NCBI GenBank assembly: GCA_012845835.1
Contig: JABAKD010000024.1
Span: 4,474,181 to 4,538,180, forward strand
Source of the DNA: Undaria pinnatifida
Taxonomy: Eukaryota > Sar > Phaeophyceae > Laminariales > Alariaceae
Direction: 5' to 3'
DNA: 64,000 nucleotides
A program made the translations under genes and the position numbers. The notes under the pieces were generated by a model. It ran no database searches, had not been told where the DNA came from, and saw only the letters and a list, made by a program, of their open reading frames with translations. Shown here one piece after another: positions 1 to 12,800 of this stretch. Positions within the stretch are counted from its first letter, which is position 1; every line of letters starts with the position of its first letter.

Positions 1-2610
1 AAAAAGGCGACACGTGCGGTTTTATCGACCTTGTAGGAAGCGCGTGCAGCAGTCCAAGTATCAACATGCCGCGGGCGTATCGTATGTGTCCTCTCGTTGT
101 GCTCCGCGCTCGTCCCCTACCCCTGCGGCCCGGTCTGCTTCGTGTGGCCGATGCGATAGTCGCCACATCTTTTTCGACAAATTTTTCCTCTGGAGTCCCA
201 AAGAGGCTGAGTTGCTCTCCTTGCCCTGATGTATTCGGATTGTGTGGGGCCGGAGGGCACAATTATACAAGTATCCTATTGCTGATGTACAAGTAGCGCC
301 TCCACGACAGATTAAGATAGTCCGTGGGATGGTCAACCAAGCCAGAAGCCTGTGCCTCTTCCTTGCGCCCGCTTGCCCTCCATCTTTTACCCGACTAGAG
401 CTGGGTATGTTAGCCCTTGCGAACGGGTATATATTACCGATATCACAGCCCCCCAATACCACACTCGTCTCCATCCTACGTAATGAGTGTTTTTGGATTG
501 CATCCCCGGGTAGCCGGGTGCTCTTGGTATTGACCCCAATGCCATGTTCTCGAAACTACCCACCGTACTAAACACAACCTTGCACGTATCCTATTGCGGA
601 GGTACAAGTAACGCCTCCACATGTAAAAGAGTGAATGCCATACCGTAGATGACAACGTATTACACACCCACGGTGACAGTATCTTGGAATTTTTAGATTT
701 TATCACCCGGGGCGATATAGTGGGGCGGGATGATATTCAACTAATCTCGAGTGAGAAGGAGGGTGGTCGTTTTGGGAATTTGGAATAATTACCACCTGGG
801 CCGTAAACTTTGCCTGCGATATTCGGTGGCAAACGTGTTCGTGGCCTCTCCCGACGTTCCGTTGCCAGGTGTTTCCGGAGAAGCGTCTCTGCCGTCTGTT
901 GACGAAGACCTGACGCTTTCTTCGGTAAGTACTGCAGCACGTACCATGAATTCCGCTCGTGCGTGGCCGAGTGTTTCCCCCTTTAAAACTGACCCCCCAA
1001 TTGTGGGGGTCCATACACTTGGAATTCTATGTGATCACGTGTTGCAGTAGTAAAAGGAACAACCTGGTAAGGGTTTGGTGTCTAGATGTGTTTCGGAGTA
1101 GCGACGAGACTGCTCGTTTTTCGTTCCTCATTTGGACACAACCTTTGTGGCTGTAATGATTTTTCTCAGAACGGATGGTGGGGTATGGGTAGGGTGTAGT
1201 GCTTCTATTGATATTTTTAATAGAGTCTCCTTCGGGGCGTCAAGGGGGAAACCAAATCGAATGCAAGTGACAATTACAGCATTGGCTACACGAATCAACT
1301 CGGACTGCTGAAGTAGGAGATGCACCCGGACTACAAGATACAGATATCTTTATCTGTACGGATTATGATACGAGTCGTACTGCTTCGCGCTCCCATGGCA
1401 TGGTTGGTAAGAAGGCTTGTTTTTGGCTGGCTTGAGGATCATGACACCGTCTCGCGCTCTCGGTGTGGTATCTGTTCGGAGTGGGTATACCCTGATGGGG
1501 CACGAGACGACTCCGGAAGAAGTAGATCAAGACATGTGACTATCAACAAGCCTGTCTGGCCATATGCGCTCCGGGCCTTTAATCTGCTAATCCTTTTGTT
1601 GCCTTAATACAGACGCGTGCTACGATTGAGTTGGCGCTTGTTGGCCCAGCTGTGCCTGACCGACTGACCTCCTCAACTGAGGAACCACCCAATGTGGTTG
1701 GGACACCATTCGGGTTTCACTATGTTATTGCGTAACCCTCCCGACCATTTCTGAGGCAACCACATGACATTAAGACGTTGCCCGTTAGACGTGCGTCTAA
1801 CCGTACGTTCCGGAGGTCTCTCGCTGATCGGCGTGCCGAAGATAATCCCGTAGTGCTTCGATTGTTGATACTGAGCCACGTCTCGCTAACCACTCGGTAT
1901 CCGCCAGGTCGTCTCTGCGAATCCTGCGAAAAACCAGCAGGCTTTAGGCGCAAGGGAGACCGACCCCCCCCCCCCAGCCTGGGCTAGGGCCTTCGGCCCC
2001 CCGTTGAGCGCTGCTTTCGAGGTTTGCATGAGCGCGTGGATCGTCTCCCGAGTCATCGTGTGACCCACCCACCTTTGCGTATAGCGCCAGAACCACACGG
2101 GGTGGGGGTCGTTGGGCGCAAATCTCTGTCAACTCGTGGTCGCCTCCGCCTTCTACGGAGGAGCACGACGCCCTCTACGGAGGAGCTCATCGAGCTACTC
2201 CGCAGAGGGCAGAGGCGACCACAAGTCGACAGAGACGACCTCCACCCCCTGTGGTTGTCGCGCTACACTCAAAGGTAGGCGGGTCACACGCTGATCCGAG
2301 AGACGATCCAAGCGTTCATGCGTACCTCGAATACGGGAGGAGAATGGCCGAAATTAAATCGCTTTAGTTTGCTATGCTTGAGACCCATGACTACCGATTT
2401 GGTCGCCGGTTGCCGTTGGAGAGAAGCATTGCGACTGGTTTCTGAAAGCGCGAGTCGCTGTGCGCCATACGTACCATCGTGCTTGTCGTTCGTACGTTAT
2501 TGACACGGCGCCCGCGAGGCACGATGCTGTGTGTCAAGCGCTTAATGAACAAGTTTAGACGAAGCCGTAACTCGCTAGCCCGTGTAGTGATGGGCGAGCC
2601 CCTGACAGAA
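1..2610. repeat. Large duplicated unit, copy A
   Basis: This stretch aligns collinearly by eye with 3857-6570, with many substitutions and small indels. The window begins inside it, so its left end is unknown. Modules in order are: 1-1560 (matches 3857-5370); 1780-1995, a segment that recurs as an arm of the palindrome at 5872-6456; a palindrome at 2017-2325; and 2325-2610, which matches 5610-5920. A short internal repeat (tacaagtatcctattg and variants, then cgcctccac) occurs near 265-305 and 578-622. Open frames on either strand are broken differently in the two copies, for example a minus frame covering 61-706 has a one-base shift here but is open at 3790-4518. I recognise no protein family. 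It is probably a decayed mobile element or a segmental repeat. Confidence 0.7.
2017..2325. repeat. Palindrome P in copy A
   Basis: The left arm (from about 2017, through gtgtgacccaccc and tcgtggtcgcctccgcc) is the reverse complement of the right arm (ggcgaccacaagtcgacag through gggtcacacgctgatcc), with the centre near 2170. Arms are about 150 bp with scattered mismatches. The right arm leads into the module shared with copy B. It resembles the head-to-head termini of a foldback-type element. Confidence 0.65.
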
Positions 2611-3856
2611 ATTGAAATAACATCGTTCATCATGTACCTGGTACACGCTTTCGCTCGCGGCGTGCCAACACTCAGGGGGGGGTCCTTGACATGTCGGTAT
2701 CTGCGCCGGCCGCGAGCGGAGGTATCGATGCCGAAGGCGCTATGCCTTGCGCGGATGTGGACCTACCACCCACTTCGGTGTCCCTAGACGCACCCGGTGA
2801 GAGACTGCTGCAGCAAAGCTGTTTTTAGTTTTGCCTTGTGTGCCTACCTTGTTGTTTTGATTTTTTTGTCCTGTATGCCTGCCGTGTGGTGTTTTCGCGG
2901 GCAGCTTGAAGTGCTCGTAGAGTTAGTCGAGTTAGCCTTTCGGAATCCGTTTCGTCCGGCACGCGTCTGGTTTTTATTGGAAGTTTTGGGATAATGGATC
3001 GAGTTGGCCTTTGGGAATCGGTGGCATCTCGTCGGTGAAGTTAGGTTATGCGAAGCGGGGGAAAATCGGAAGAGGAACGTGTTGTCGGCATATATTTGAA
3101 ACAGTTGTATTTGCGTGGTCGTTGACTTTCTGTACCCACCCAGGGGCAGGGCCACACGGTGCAAAGCCCGCAGTGTTGAGTATTCTGTTTTGTTCATCTC
3201 GGATTGCGGCGACCAATAGTGCTCACCTTCTGAGTCTTTACATGCCATAAAAGCGCTTTTCAAGTGTGCGAGTACTTGTGATAACCATACGTTTTGGCAT
3301 GAAAGGTGTAATCTTTGTGAGTTCTCGAAATCATCATGAACGTTGTTATCGCCGGAATCGGGTTTGGTTTATTTAGCATTTTGAGGCCCCCAGGATACCG
3401 TCTGCCACTGCTGACCTCCATGGTGTCTGCTATACTTGTTTTCTTGGCCCAATGTCGCGGATGCTACTGCTGATATATGATTTCACTTAGATACCATTGT
3501 CTGGGGTATATGCCTTGCTTCAGCTTGCGTTTGCTTTAATTATTTTCTGAGGTAATATTCCGCTCTAGAGCTATTGAAGCCTGCCTGGAGACGACAGGCT
3601 AGATTCGGGCGATGAATCAATTTGAGAACCACAAGCACACGCCGCAGGCGTTTCGATGCCGTTTTCGAGTGTGTTTTTTAAGTGTGTGTGTTTTCCGGTT
3701 CCATGCCGAAAATGGCTGCAGGCGTTTCTGACCCTGTTCGCTAACAGATTACTGTTCAGACGACCCGTTTTACCGCCTTTTCACAGCCCTTATTGTGGCC
3801 ATGTTTGAGGACGTGTTCTAACAAGCAGCCCTTTGGGACCGAGGTGTAGCGCCCTG
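2611..3856. other. Spacer between duplicated units, no gene seen
   Basis: This sequence has no clear partner in copy B. It contains T-rich and AT-rich patches (about 2815-2880, 3280-3560) and only short frames. I see no recognisable gene, RNA or repeat. Confidence 0.4.
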
Positions 3857-5371
3857 AAAGGTGACACGTGCGGTCTTATCGACCATGTAGGAAGCGTGTG
3901 CAGCATTGCAAGTACCAACATGCCGCGCACGTATCCTATGTGTCCCCCACGCTCGTCCCCTACCCCTGCAGCCCGGTCTGCTTCGTGTGGCCGGTGCAGC
4001 AGTCGCCACCTCTTTTTCGACATTTGTTTCCTCTGGAGTTCCGAAGAGGTTACGATGCTTTCCTTGTCCTGATGTCTTCGGATTATGCGGGGCAAGAGGG
4101 CACAACTATACAAGTATCGTATTACTGATGTACAAGTAACGCCTCCACGGCAAAGTAAGATAATCGGCAGGATGGTCAACCAAGCCCGAAGGTTGTGCCC
4201 CTTCCTTGCACCCGCTTGCCCCCCATTTTTTACCCGGCTAGGGCTGTTAGGCCTTGCGAACGGGTAGATATCACCGGTATGACAGCCCCCCAATACCATA
4301 CCCGTCTCCATGCTACAAAACAAGTATTTTGGATTGCGTACCCGGGTAGTCGGGTACTCTAGGTATTGGCCCCAATGCCATGCTCGCGAAACTACCCACC
4401 GTACTAGACACACCCTTGCAAGTATTGTATTGCGGGGGTACAAGTAACAACACTTCCACATGTAAACGAGTGAGTACCATGCCGTATGTTGCATTGTATT
4501 ACACACTCCCGGTGACAATATCTTGGATTCTAGATTTTATCGCCCGGGGTGGCATTGTGTGTGAGGGGGGTGATATACAACGTACCCCGAGTGATACAGC
4601 AGTGGGTGGTCGTTTTGGGGTTTGAGGATAATTACCACCCGGATCGTATACTGTACCTGTACTGTGTAGTGACAAAAGTGTCCGTTGTTCGTGGCCTCTC
4701 TCGACGTTCCGTTGTCAGGTGTTCCCGGAGAAGCGTCTCTGCCATCTGTTGCTGAAGACCTGCCGCTTCCTTCGGTGAGTACTGCAGCACGCACCCTGAT
4801 GCCACTCGTGCGTGGCCGAGTGTTTTCCCCCTTAGAACTGCCCCCCCGGTGTTCGGAGTCAGTACACTTGGAGTTTTATGTGATCACGTGTTGCAGCAGT
4901 AATAGGAATACCCTGGTAACGTTTTGGTGGTTAGAAGTGTTTCGGAATAGCGACGAGACTGCTCGTTTTACTTTCCTCTGTTGGAAACAAATTTGCGGCT
5001 GCAATGTTTGTTCTCAGAACGGACGGTGGGGTATGGGTAGGGTGTAGTGCTCCTATTGATATCTGTAACTCCTTTGGGGCATCAAGGGGGTAACGAAATC
5101 GAATGCAAGTGGCGAGTATAGCATCGTCCATACGAACCAACTCAGGCTGCTGAGGTAAGAGATACACCGGGATTATAATCTGCAGATATCTTGTACCTGT
5201 GCGGAATTTGATACGAGTTGTACTGCTTCGCGTTCCCATGGCACGGTTGGTAAGACTGCTTGTATTTGGCTGGCTTGAGGATCGTGGCACCATCTCGCGC
5301 TCTTGGTGTGTGTTATCTGTTCGAAGTGGGTATACCCTGATGGGCACGGGAGATCAAGACGTGTGTGACCC

Positions 5372-5595
5372 ACCCACCTGCGAGTGTAGAGCGACGGCCA
5401 CACGGTTTGAGGTCGGTGGGTGCTCCTCTCTGTTGACTTGTGGTCGGCTCCGCCCTATGGGAAGTAGCTCGCAGCTCATCGAGCTACTTCCTAGAGGGCG
5501 GAGGCGACCACAAGTCGACAGAGAAGTGCCCCCAAAGACCTCCAACCCGTGTGGTTGTTGCGCTACACTCAAAGGTAGGTGGTTCACTCGTTGAT
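5372..5595. repeat. Palindrome P in copy B
   Basis: The inverted repeat is centred near 5475. The left arm reads gtgtgacccacccacctgcg and continues through the Cys/Gly-rich block to ggaagtagctc. The right arm reads gagctacttcc and continues to aggtaggtggttcactcg. The loop is only a few bases. It is homologous to 2017-2325 but is shortened on its left flank. Confidence 0.7.
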
Positions 5596-5871
5596 AAGGG
5601 AAACTGTCCAAGCGTTCATGCGTACCTCGAATCCGGGAGGAGAATGGCCGAAATGAAACCATTGATAGGGTTCAAGCTTGCTTTGTTTGAGATCCATGAC
5701 TACCGATTTGATCGCCGGTTGCCGTTGGAGAGAAGCATTCCGACTGGTTTCTGGAAGTGTGAGTCGTTGTGCATCATTCGTACCATCATGTATGTCGATC
5801 GTACGTGGTTGATACGTCGCCCACGAGGCGCAGATACTGTTCGTCAAGCGCTTAATGACCAAAAGCTTAGA

Positions 5872-6456
5872 CACAGCCGTAACTCGCTAACCCGTGTAGT
5901 TAAGGGCGAGGCTCGTGTCGTAGAGAGGTATCACAGTTGCGATATACGTCGAGGCCGACACCCTTGAACAGCCCCACTCTATGGTCGTGAGGGGTAAGCT
6001 CGTGGTGCTTCGATTAGCATAGGTATTGAGACACGTCTCGCTAACCACGCTGTGTCCGCCAGGTCGCCTCCGCGGATTCCGCAAAAGAGCAGCAAGGTTT
6101 AGGCAAAGGGGAGACCGAACCCCTCCCATCCTGGGCTAGGGGGTTGGCGAGAAGCGCACAACGGGGGACCGAAGACCCTAACCCAGAATGGGGGGGAGGT
6201 CGGTCTCCCGTTCGCCCGAACCTTGCTTCTCTTTCGCGGGGTCCGCGGAGACGACCTGGCGGACACAGCGTGGTTAGCGAGACGGGTCTCAATACCAATC
6301 CTAATCGAAGCACCACGAGCTTACCCCTCACAACCGTACAGTGGGGCTGCTCAAGGGTGTCGGACTCGACTTATATCGCAAATGTGACAATCCTCTACGC
6401 CGCGAGCCTCGCCCTTCACTACACGGGTTAGCGAGTTACGGCTGTGTCTAAGTTGT
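5872..6456. repeat. Large palindrome Q (~585 bp)
   Basis: The left arm starts gacacagccgtaactcgcta. The right arm ends with its complement near 6456 and the centre lies near 6150-6157. Matching blocks along the arms include the caagggtgtcgg / ccgacacccttg pair, gtggtgcttcgatta and its complement, and ccgccaggtcg / cgacctggcgg. The two arms differ by point changes (roughly one in ten by eye), so the structure is old enough to have diverged. Each arm is also related to 1780-1995 in copy A. Confidence 0.75.
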
Positions 6457-6808
6457 ACATGATTGACACGGCGCCCCGAGGCGCAGATGCTGTGTGCAAA
6501 GCGTTTTATGACCAAGTTTAGACACAGCTGTAAGCTGCTGGCCTGTGTAGTAATGTGGGAGCCCGTGGCATCAACAGGCTTCACGGCTTCGGTGTACATC
6601 TAGTCTGATTACCTCAGAAATGCCCCCCACGGCAAACTGGGTTGACCTAATATCTGGTAGCTGTTATCTGTAGCGCTTGTATGAAGTAGGGCTTCAACCA
6701 CCGCATAGAAAACATGGAAAACAGGTTTTCCACCTTTCATAGGATTGGTTGTGCTTCTCACACACAGGGTACTGACTGGTGGCGTCGAGCGTGCAACGCC
6801 ATGCACTG

Positions 6809-9800
6809 ATGTCAAAAAAACAGCCCAAACCCGGTGGGCATTGGCTAACGTCGTACATGGTACCGCCGCCTCTACGCAGGCAAACGTGCTGGGGCTCAGC
6901 AATCCCTCCGGCGCTACGTTGCTTGTTCTGGTGGCGTTGGCGGTCTTTCTTTGGGTGGTACGATCGCTGTGTCTCCGCCAAAAGACCAGAAAAAAGGTGA
7001 CAAGCTGCATGAAAATTCGCACGCGATTGAGTCGGCGGGAAACTTTCCCCAACCTCAACGGCACCGAAAAGAGACACACATACATGTTAATACTTCAAGG
7101 TATATTGATAAGTACCGATATTGTTATTTGGGGCTACGGGCATGCCCCGAAAAAAGCGTATTCCAGCAATGGTTTGAGGCCAAACTCTGTAGCTCTCACA
7201 AGTGTCTCCCTGGTAGTTGTGTAACACGCTTGTGGCGATATGGCGGCATTCATGCGTGGTAGCTACGCACCGGCTTCGATCCCTGTCATATCTTGCCGCG
7301 ATTTCGCCACGTTTGAAACGTGCGCTATTTTCGCCGATCCTTGTAGGGATCCGGTTCGGGAGCTTTTAGCGACCCACGCGCGGCACCCTCAACTCCCATT
7401 TTTATAGAAGTCACCATCTCTACTCTGCGCCTGGTCCCGCGCAGATACCACCTATAAATGACACAAACATTGTCCCTCCTCCGGTACATGAACAGTCGAG
7501 AGAACGGGAAGCCCAGGCGGCCCCAGCCTCACTGGTGGAGACACCGGTCGCCCCGTCGGCGGGAATACCGACGCTACAGCAGGCGCCTCCCGATATTAGC
7601 GGGCTCCCACTGCTGATTATGGCTAATGAGGCGTCTGATCAGGAGCTAGAAGACGCGGTGGGGGGGGCGTCAGCGACCCCATCAGTGGAAACACCAACGC
7701 TTGACGCCTCGCTACCATCCTCACCACCGCCGCAGCTGGGCGGATCGACCGTACACGCGGTAGTGACCGCGGTGATCGAGTCTCCAACATCACCGTCGGC
7801 AGGAATCCCGACGCGGCAGCTGATGCCTGCTGGCCTTGACGAGGTCTCACTACCGCACGCGGCTGCCGATGTGTCTGGCCAGGCGATAGCCGCGGTGGGG
7901 GGGGCGGTAACCACCACGTCGATAGAATCGCCGACGCTACAGCCGAGGCCTGATAACGTTGGCAGGTCGTCCTTACCGCTTTCGGTGGCCGAGACATCCT
8001 ACCAGGCGCCAGAAACGCCGGGGGGGGGGGCAGCAGCGACCCCGGCGGCGGAAGCACAACAGCCGCAGTCGGAACAAAGGGGAGCCCAGGCGACCCAGGT
8101 GACCCAAGCCTCACTGGTCGATACGGCGGTCGCCTCGTCGGCGGGAACACTGGCGCTGCAGCAGGCGCCTCCCGACATTGTCGGGCTTCCACCGCTGAGT
8201 GCGGCCCGCGAGGAGTCTCGTCAAGGGGAAGAAGACGCGGTGGAAGGGGCGTCATCGACCGCGTCGGCGGAAGCGCCGGGCGGGTCGACCGTGCACGGTG
8301 TAGTGACCGCGGTGATCGAGTCTCCAACATCACCGTCGGCAGGAATCCCGACGCGGCAGCTGATGCCTGCTGGCCTTGACGAGGTCTCACTACCGCACGC
8401 GGCTGCCGATGTGTCTGGCCAGGCGATAGCCGCGGTGGGGGGGGCGGTAACCACCACGTCGATAGAATCGCCGACGCTACGACCGAGGCCTGATAACGTT
8501 GGCAGGTCGTCCTTACCGCTTTCGGTGGCCGAGACATCCTACCAGGCGCCAGAAACGCCGGGGGGGGGGGCAGCAGCGACCCCGGCGGCGCAAGCACAAC
8601 AGCCGCAGTCGAAACAAAGGGGAGCCCAGGCGACCCAGGTGACCCAAGCCTCACTGGTCGATACGGCGGTCGCCTCGTCGGCGGGAACACTGGCGCTGCA
8701 GCAGGCGCCTCCCGACATTGTCGGGTTTCCACCGCTGAGTGCGGCCCGCGAGGAGTCTCGTCAAGGGGAAGAAGACGCGGTGGAAGGGGCGTCATCGACC
8801 GCGTCGTCGGAAGCGCCGGGCGGGTCGACCGTGCACGCGGTAGTGACCGCGGTGATCGAGTCTCCAACATCACCGTCGGCAGGAATCCCGACGCGGCAGC
8901 TGATGCCTACTGGCCTTGACGGGATCCCACTACCGCACGCGGCTGCCGGTGTGTCTGGCCAGGCGATAGCCGCGGTGGGGGGGGCGGTAACCACCCCGTC
9001 GATAGAGTCGCCGACGCTACGACCGAGGCCTGATAACGTTGGCAGGTCGTCCTTACCGCTTTCGGTGGCCGAGACATCCTACCAGGCGCCAGAAACGCCG
9101 GGGGGGGGGGCAGCAGCGACCCCGGCGGCGCAAGCACGACAGCCGCAGTCGGAACAAAGGGGAGCCCAGGCGGCCCAGGCGACCCAAGCCTCACTGGTCG
9201 ATACGGCGGTCGCCTCGTCGGCGGGAACACTGGCGCTGCAGCAGGCGTCTTCCGACATTGTCGGGCTTCCACTGCTGAGTGCAGCCCACGAGGCGTCTCG
9301 TCAAGGGGAAGAAGATGCGGTGGAAGGGGTGTCATCGACCCCGTCGGCGGAAGCGCTGGGCAGGCCGACCGTGCAAGCGATAGTGACCGCGGTGGTCGAG
9401 CTTCCGGTACCACCGTCGGCAGGGACGCCGACGCTGCAGCAGGTGCCAGCCGCCGTTGGCAGGTCGTCACTGATGCGTGTGATCTCCGACGTGGCCGAGA
9501 ACAGAGTAGAAGCCGCGGTGGGGAGAGCGGTAACCATCCCTTCGGGAGCGGCACTGATGCGAGAAGCCTCGCTTCCACTCTTTGAACAGCCACAGTCGGG
9601 AAGTAGGGCCCTACCGGCTTCTCTGGAAACGGCATTCGTCCTGTCGTCAGGACCGCCGACGCAGCAACAGGTGCCACTTGACGCTGGGGGGTCACCGCTG
9701 CCGCGTTCGACCGCAGCAGTGCCCGAGCACGAGGGAGCAGCAGCGGTGGGGCGGACGGTAAGCACCCCGTCGTCAGGGACACCGGCACGGCAGCAGGTTC

Positions 9801-12800
9801 CTCCTGATGTTGGCAGGTCGGCACTGCCGCTTTCGCCAGCAGTAGTATCCGACGAGGCTGGAGCAGCCGCAGCGGGGGGGACGGTAACCGCTCAGTCGGC
9901 GGCAGCGCCGACACGAGAGGTCTCGCCTCCACGCTCGTCCGAAACGCAGTCGGGAGAATCGTCTGTCCAAGCAGTGTTGACCGCGGTAGTCGGGCCGCCG
10001 ACAACGCCATCGTCTGGGGACCATGCTATTTTGGAAGGCCGGACGGGCCAGTCGCTCTCTGCGGGGGCTTTTGCAGAGGTAAATGGGTCGGCAGCGGACG
10101 CCACGGGCGCTAACTCCTCTGAGCAGGATGCTTCTGACATTGTCGTGTCCCCTCTGCGGACACGATCTGGGCGAGCCAACGCCCACAACGGGCAAGCTGG
10201 GAGCGGCGGCAGCACAGGTCCCGGTCGATCGGGAAAAGCCAGCGGAACTTCTCAGAAGCGTGGGGGTCGGAAGGGGAGGAAGACGAAGTGCAAGGGCCCC
10301 AGCTCCCCAGGCGACGGAGCCACGAAGCGCGAAGACGTCGTACCCAGCAGCAACGCCCTTATCACGATCCCAAAGTACCGGTGCGTTCGACCGCGCTAGC
10401 TTCGGAGACGAGACGCACTTAATACCTCAGATGGCGATGGCTCACCTGAAACAACGGGAGTCATAAATATAGCGGTTTTGGGGGTTGGGTGTTAAGCATT
10501 ACCCAGCTGTGGGATTTGGTAGTACCTACAGTCCGTTCGTTTGAGGAGGCCTGAGGAGCCTTGGCTCAGTCGAAAACCGCTAAGGAAGGAGGCGTTTGTT
10601 TGTTGATAATTGTCGCGCTGGTATCGATGGATGCTTTCTTAACTTGCCACATCGCACCTGACTCCGCGCTGGTCTCATGGAATGCGTCCCCGACCTGTTG
10701 CGTGCTGTTTGTCGTCCGTTACGCACACCGTTTAGAGGCCTGAGGAACATGGGCAACACTTGTTTCTTGTCGGCAGCAGTTCAGCTGATGAGAAAGATGC
10801 CCATCACCCACCAGAAACTGCTGGAGTTCCCGGGCGGTGATACCCCTACTAAGGGTGAGACGCCACTGAGTACGATCTACTTGTAATATTCCAGTTGCTC
10901 AACGTGCTTGTTGGGCAAAGCTAAGAAGAGTAACTTGCAGTAAAAAAGCAGCATTAAACGGCAGAGACGACACCGCTGACTGTTATCTGAGGCAGGACAA
11001 CATGAGGGTACGTAGTGTCCGCAACGGTAGGGTCCCAGATAGACGGAGCAGCCATCCAAAGCTTAGATCGACAGTTGGTCAGCGAGAGAACGCGCGACCC
11101 CGGTAGAGACACTGCTGTACTCATCTCATCGAACTGTTCCGTGCGCTCTATTCTGGTTGTCTCCCGCCCTTACCTCGACGGACTTCGCCTGTCACAGGGA
11201 AAGAGATGACGTGGGCTATGTCGAAGACCATGAAGGTGTGTGACAACGAAAATGCGTCGATGGCAGCTGATTTATACACAATACACATATGCAGATGCAA
11301 AGTTGATACGATTACGTTCTCCTTTGACAGCGTCTTTGAAGCACCACCTTGAGCTCTCGTGTAGATGGACCGGGGTAGCTTTATAATTTATGACTGATGC
11401 TATTTTTTTTGAATGATTCGCGTTTTTTATCTTTTTCGTTTTAGCATATACGGTAGGATCTACCGGTGCCGTAGTACAGCTGCTAGCCCGCCGAGAAACT
11501 GTGCGGCACATAGCATTCTGCCGTTTGTCGCCGATCCATGATAAAATGTTGCACCAGGTATCGCAGTTGCGGCGAAACGCGATGATACACCCAGAGATGT
11601 TTCCCGACAACATTATGGCAACAGAATGCTGTTCGGCCCGCATAGTCTAGGCAATTACGCATATTTTCAGCACATCCACTTCTGCCGAGGACAAGCCTCA
11701 ATCATCCCCCACCCCAACGTGGGCGCTGTCCCCCCAGGCTCTCCAGAGCGAGGATGAGGCGGGGGCGCTGGAGCCGACCTACTTGGTGGATACGTTCTTC
11801 GAAAAGTTTGAAGTGGTGAGCATTCGTCCAGAGCTTGAAGATTCTCTACTGCTGCCCATGAAGTGGCCGTGACACGAAATAATTCCCAGGTTGACTGCTT
11901 GCGTACATATCCCATTGATGTGCCCCGAGTTGATATGAGCTTTGAGGCAAGCTCGACGGCACCCTGCTCGTAGCTTTGCGATTGATTATGTATGTTCCTC
12001 CCGGCGGCGCAGAGCGAGGCATCACACGTGCGTAGTGTAGATACACGTGCCGCGCATAGCCCATAGCTCTAGAAACCACGAGATCCCGTTGCTTGAGCGT
12101 TCCGACGGAAGCTGGCGGCGCCTGAAGGTCCTCTCCCTTTAAAAGGACGAGGACCCCTCCGCCCCCCAGCAGAGATACGCACAAGATTTTTCTCACAGCA
12201 CAGTATTTGACATGCACCAGGGAACACCCCTACAATAGCATGGTTTCAGCATTTATCGCGACCAGAAGACAGTAGCACCCTTTTCTGCTTCGTCAGCACG
12301 TCGATTTCTGAGCCGTTCGGCAATACCAGGACGTACCGTAGGAAGAAATTGTCTTAAGCTGGTTGCTCCCCCCCCCCCCCCCCCACTTTGGAACATGGGC
12401 TGTCATGGGTACACCGGGGTTCTCTTTTTCCAACTTACGATGAACCGGGAGGGGTCCTGTTCTGGAGGTCCAAGGGTATGAAGTTTTGCTGACTCGTATG
12501 TTTTGCACAAACAAATGACCGACACCGCACTACTGCTGCCCCGTGCTTTGTCGACGCTGGGTGCATGTGTCTGTGCGGCTTCAGTTCAAGCGTGGCGATC
12601 AAGAGGACACGAGCCTCGCGCTCGTAGCCATCCTGCAGAAGCTTGACGAGGAGACCCTAGACGAGCAGGCAAGCTTGAACCGTGCGAACGACGAGTACCG
12701 GGGTATGCGCTGACATCTAGCCCGAACGAGTCGTGTACGACCGGACAACACGCACAATTTCGTGTGTAACGCCTTGTAAATATCAGTAAGATGTTGCCAG

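Larger units (their letters stand above)
3857..6570. repeat. Large duplicated unit, copy B
   Basis: This is the second copy of the unit at 1-2610, in the same orientation. It differs in layout. The single arm module that precedes palindrome P in copy A is absent from that position, and a larger palindrome (5872-6456) has been added after the last module. The last module therefore occurs twice (5810-5910 and 6455-6560). A plus-strand frame at 5650-5967 stays open and reads like protein (it includes RRPRGADTVRQALND). The matching frame of copy A is interrupted near 2350 and 2445, so coding is possible but decayed. Family unknown. Confidence 0.7.

Noticed and set aside
3790..4518. 242-codon minus-strand frame in copy B
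   Set aside because: The same frame in copy A is shifted by a base, and differences between copies change most amino acids, so there is no sign of selection on it.
7452..7460. TATAAAT as a promoter for the repeat gene
   Set aside because: It lies within a phase-compatible coding exon, and the reading frame continues upstream to a matching acceptor at 7407.
7623..10010. Long open frames on the minus strand (416 and 367 codons) opposite the USP-gene repeats
   Set aside because: They are Pro/Arg-rich shadows of the Ala/Pro/Ser codons on the plus strand. The 540-bp period is a multiple of three, so any frame without a stop in one unit stays open in all.
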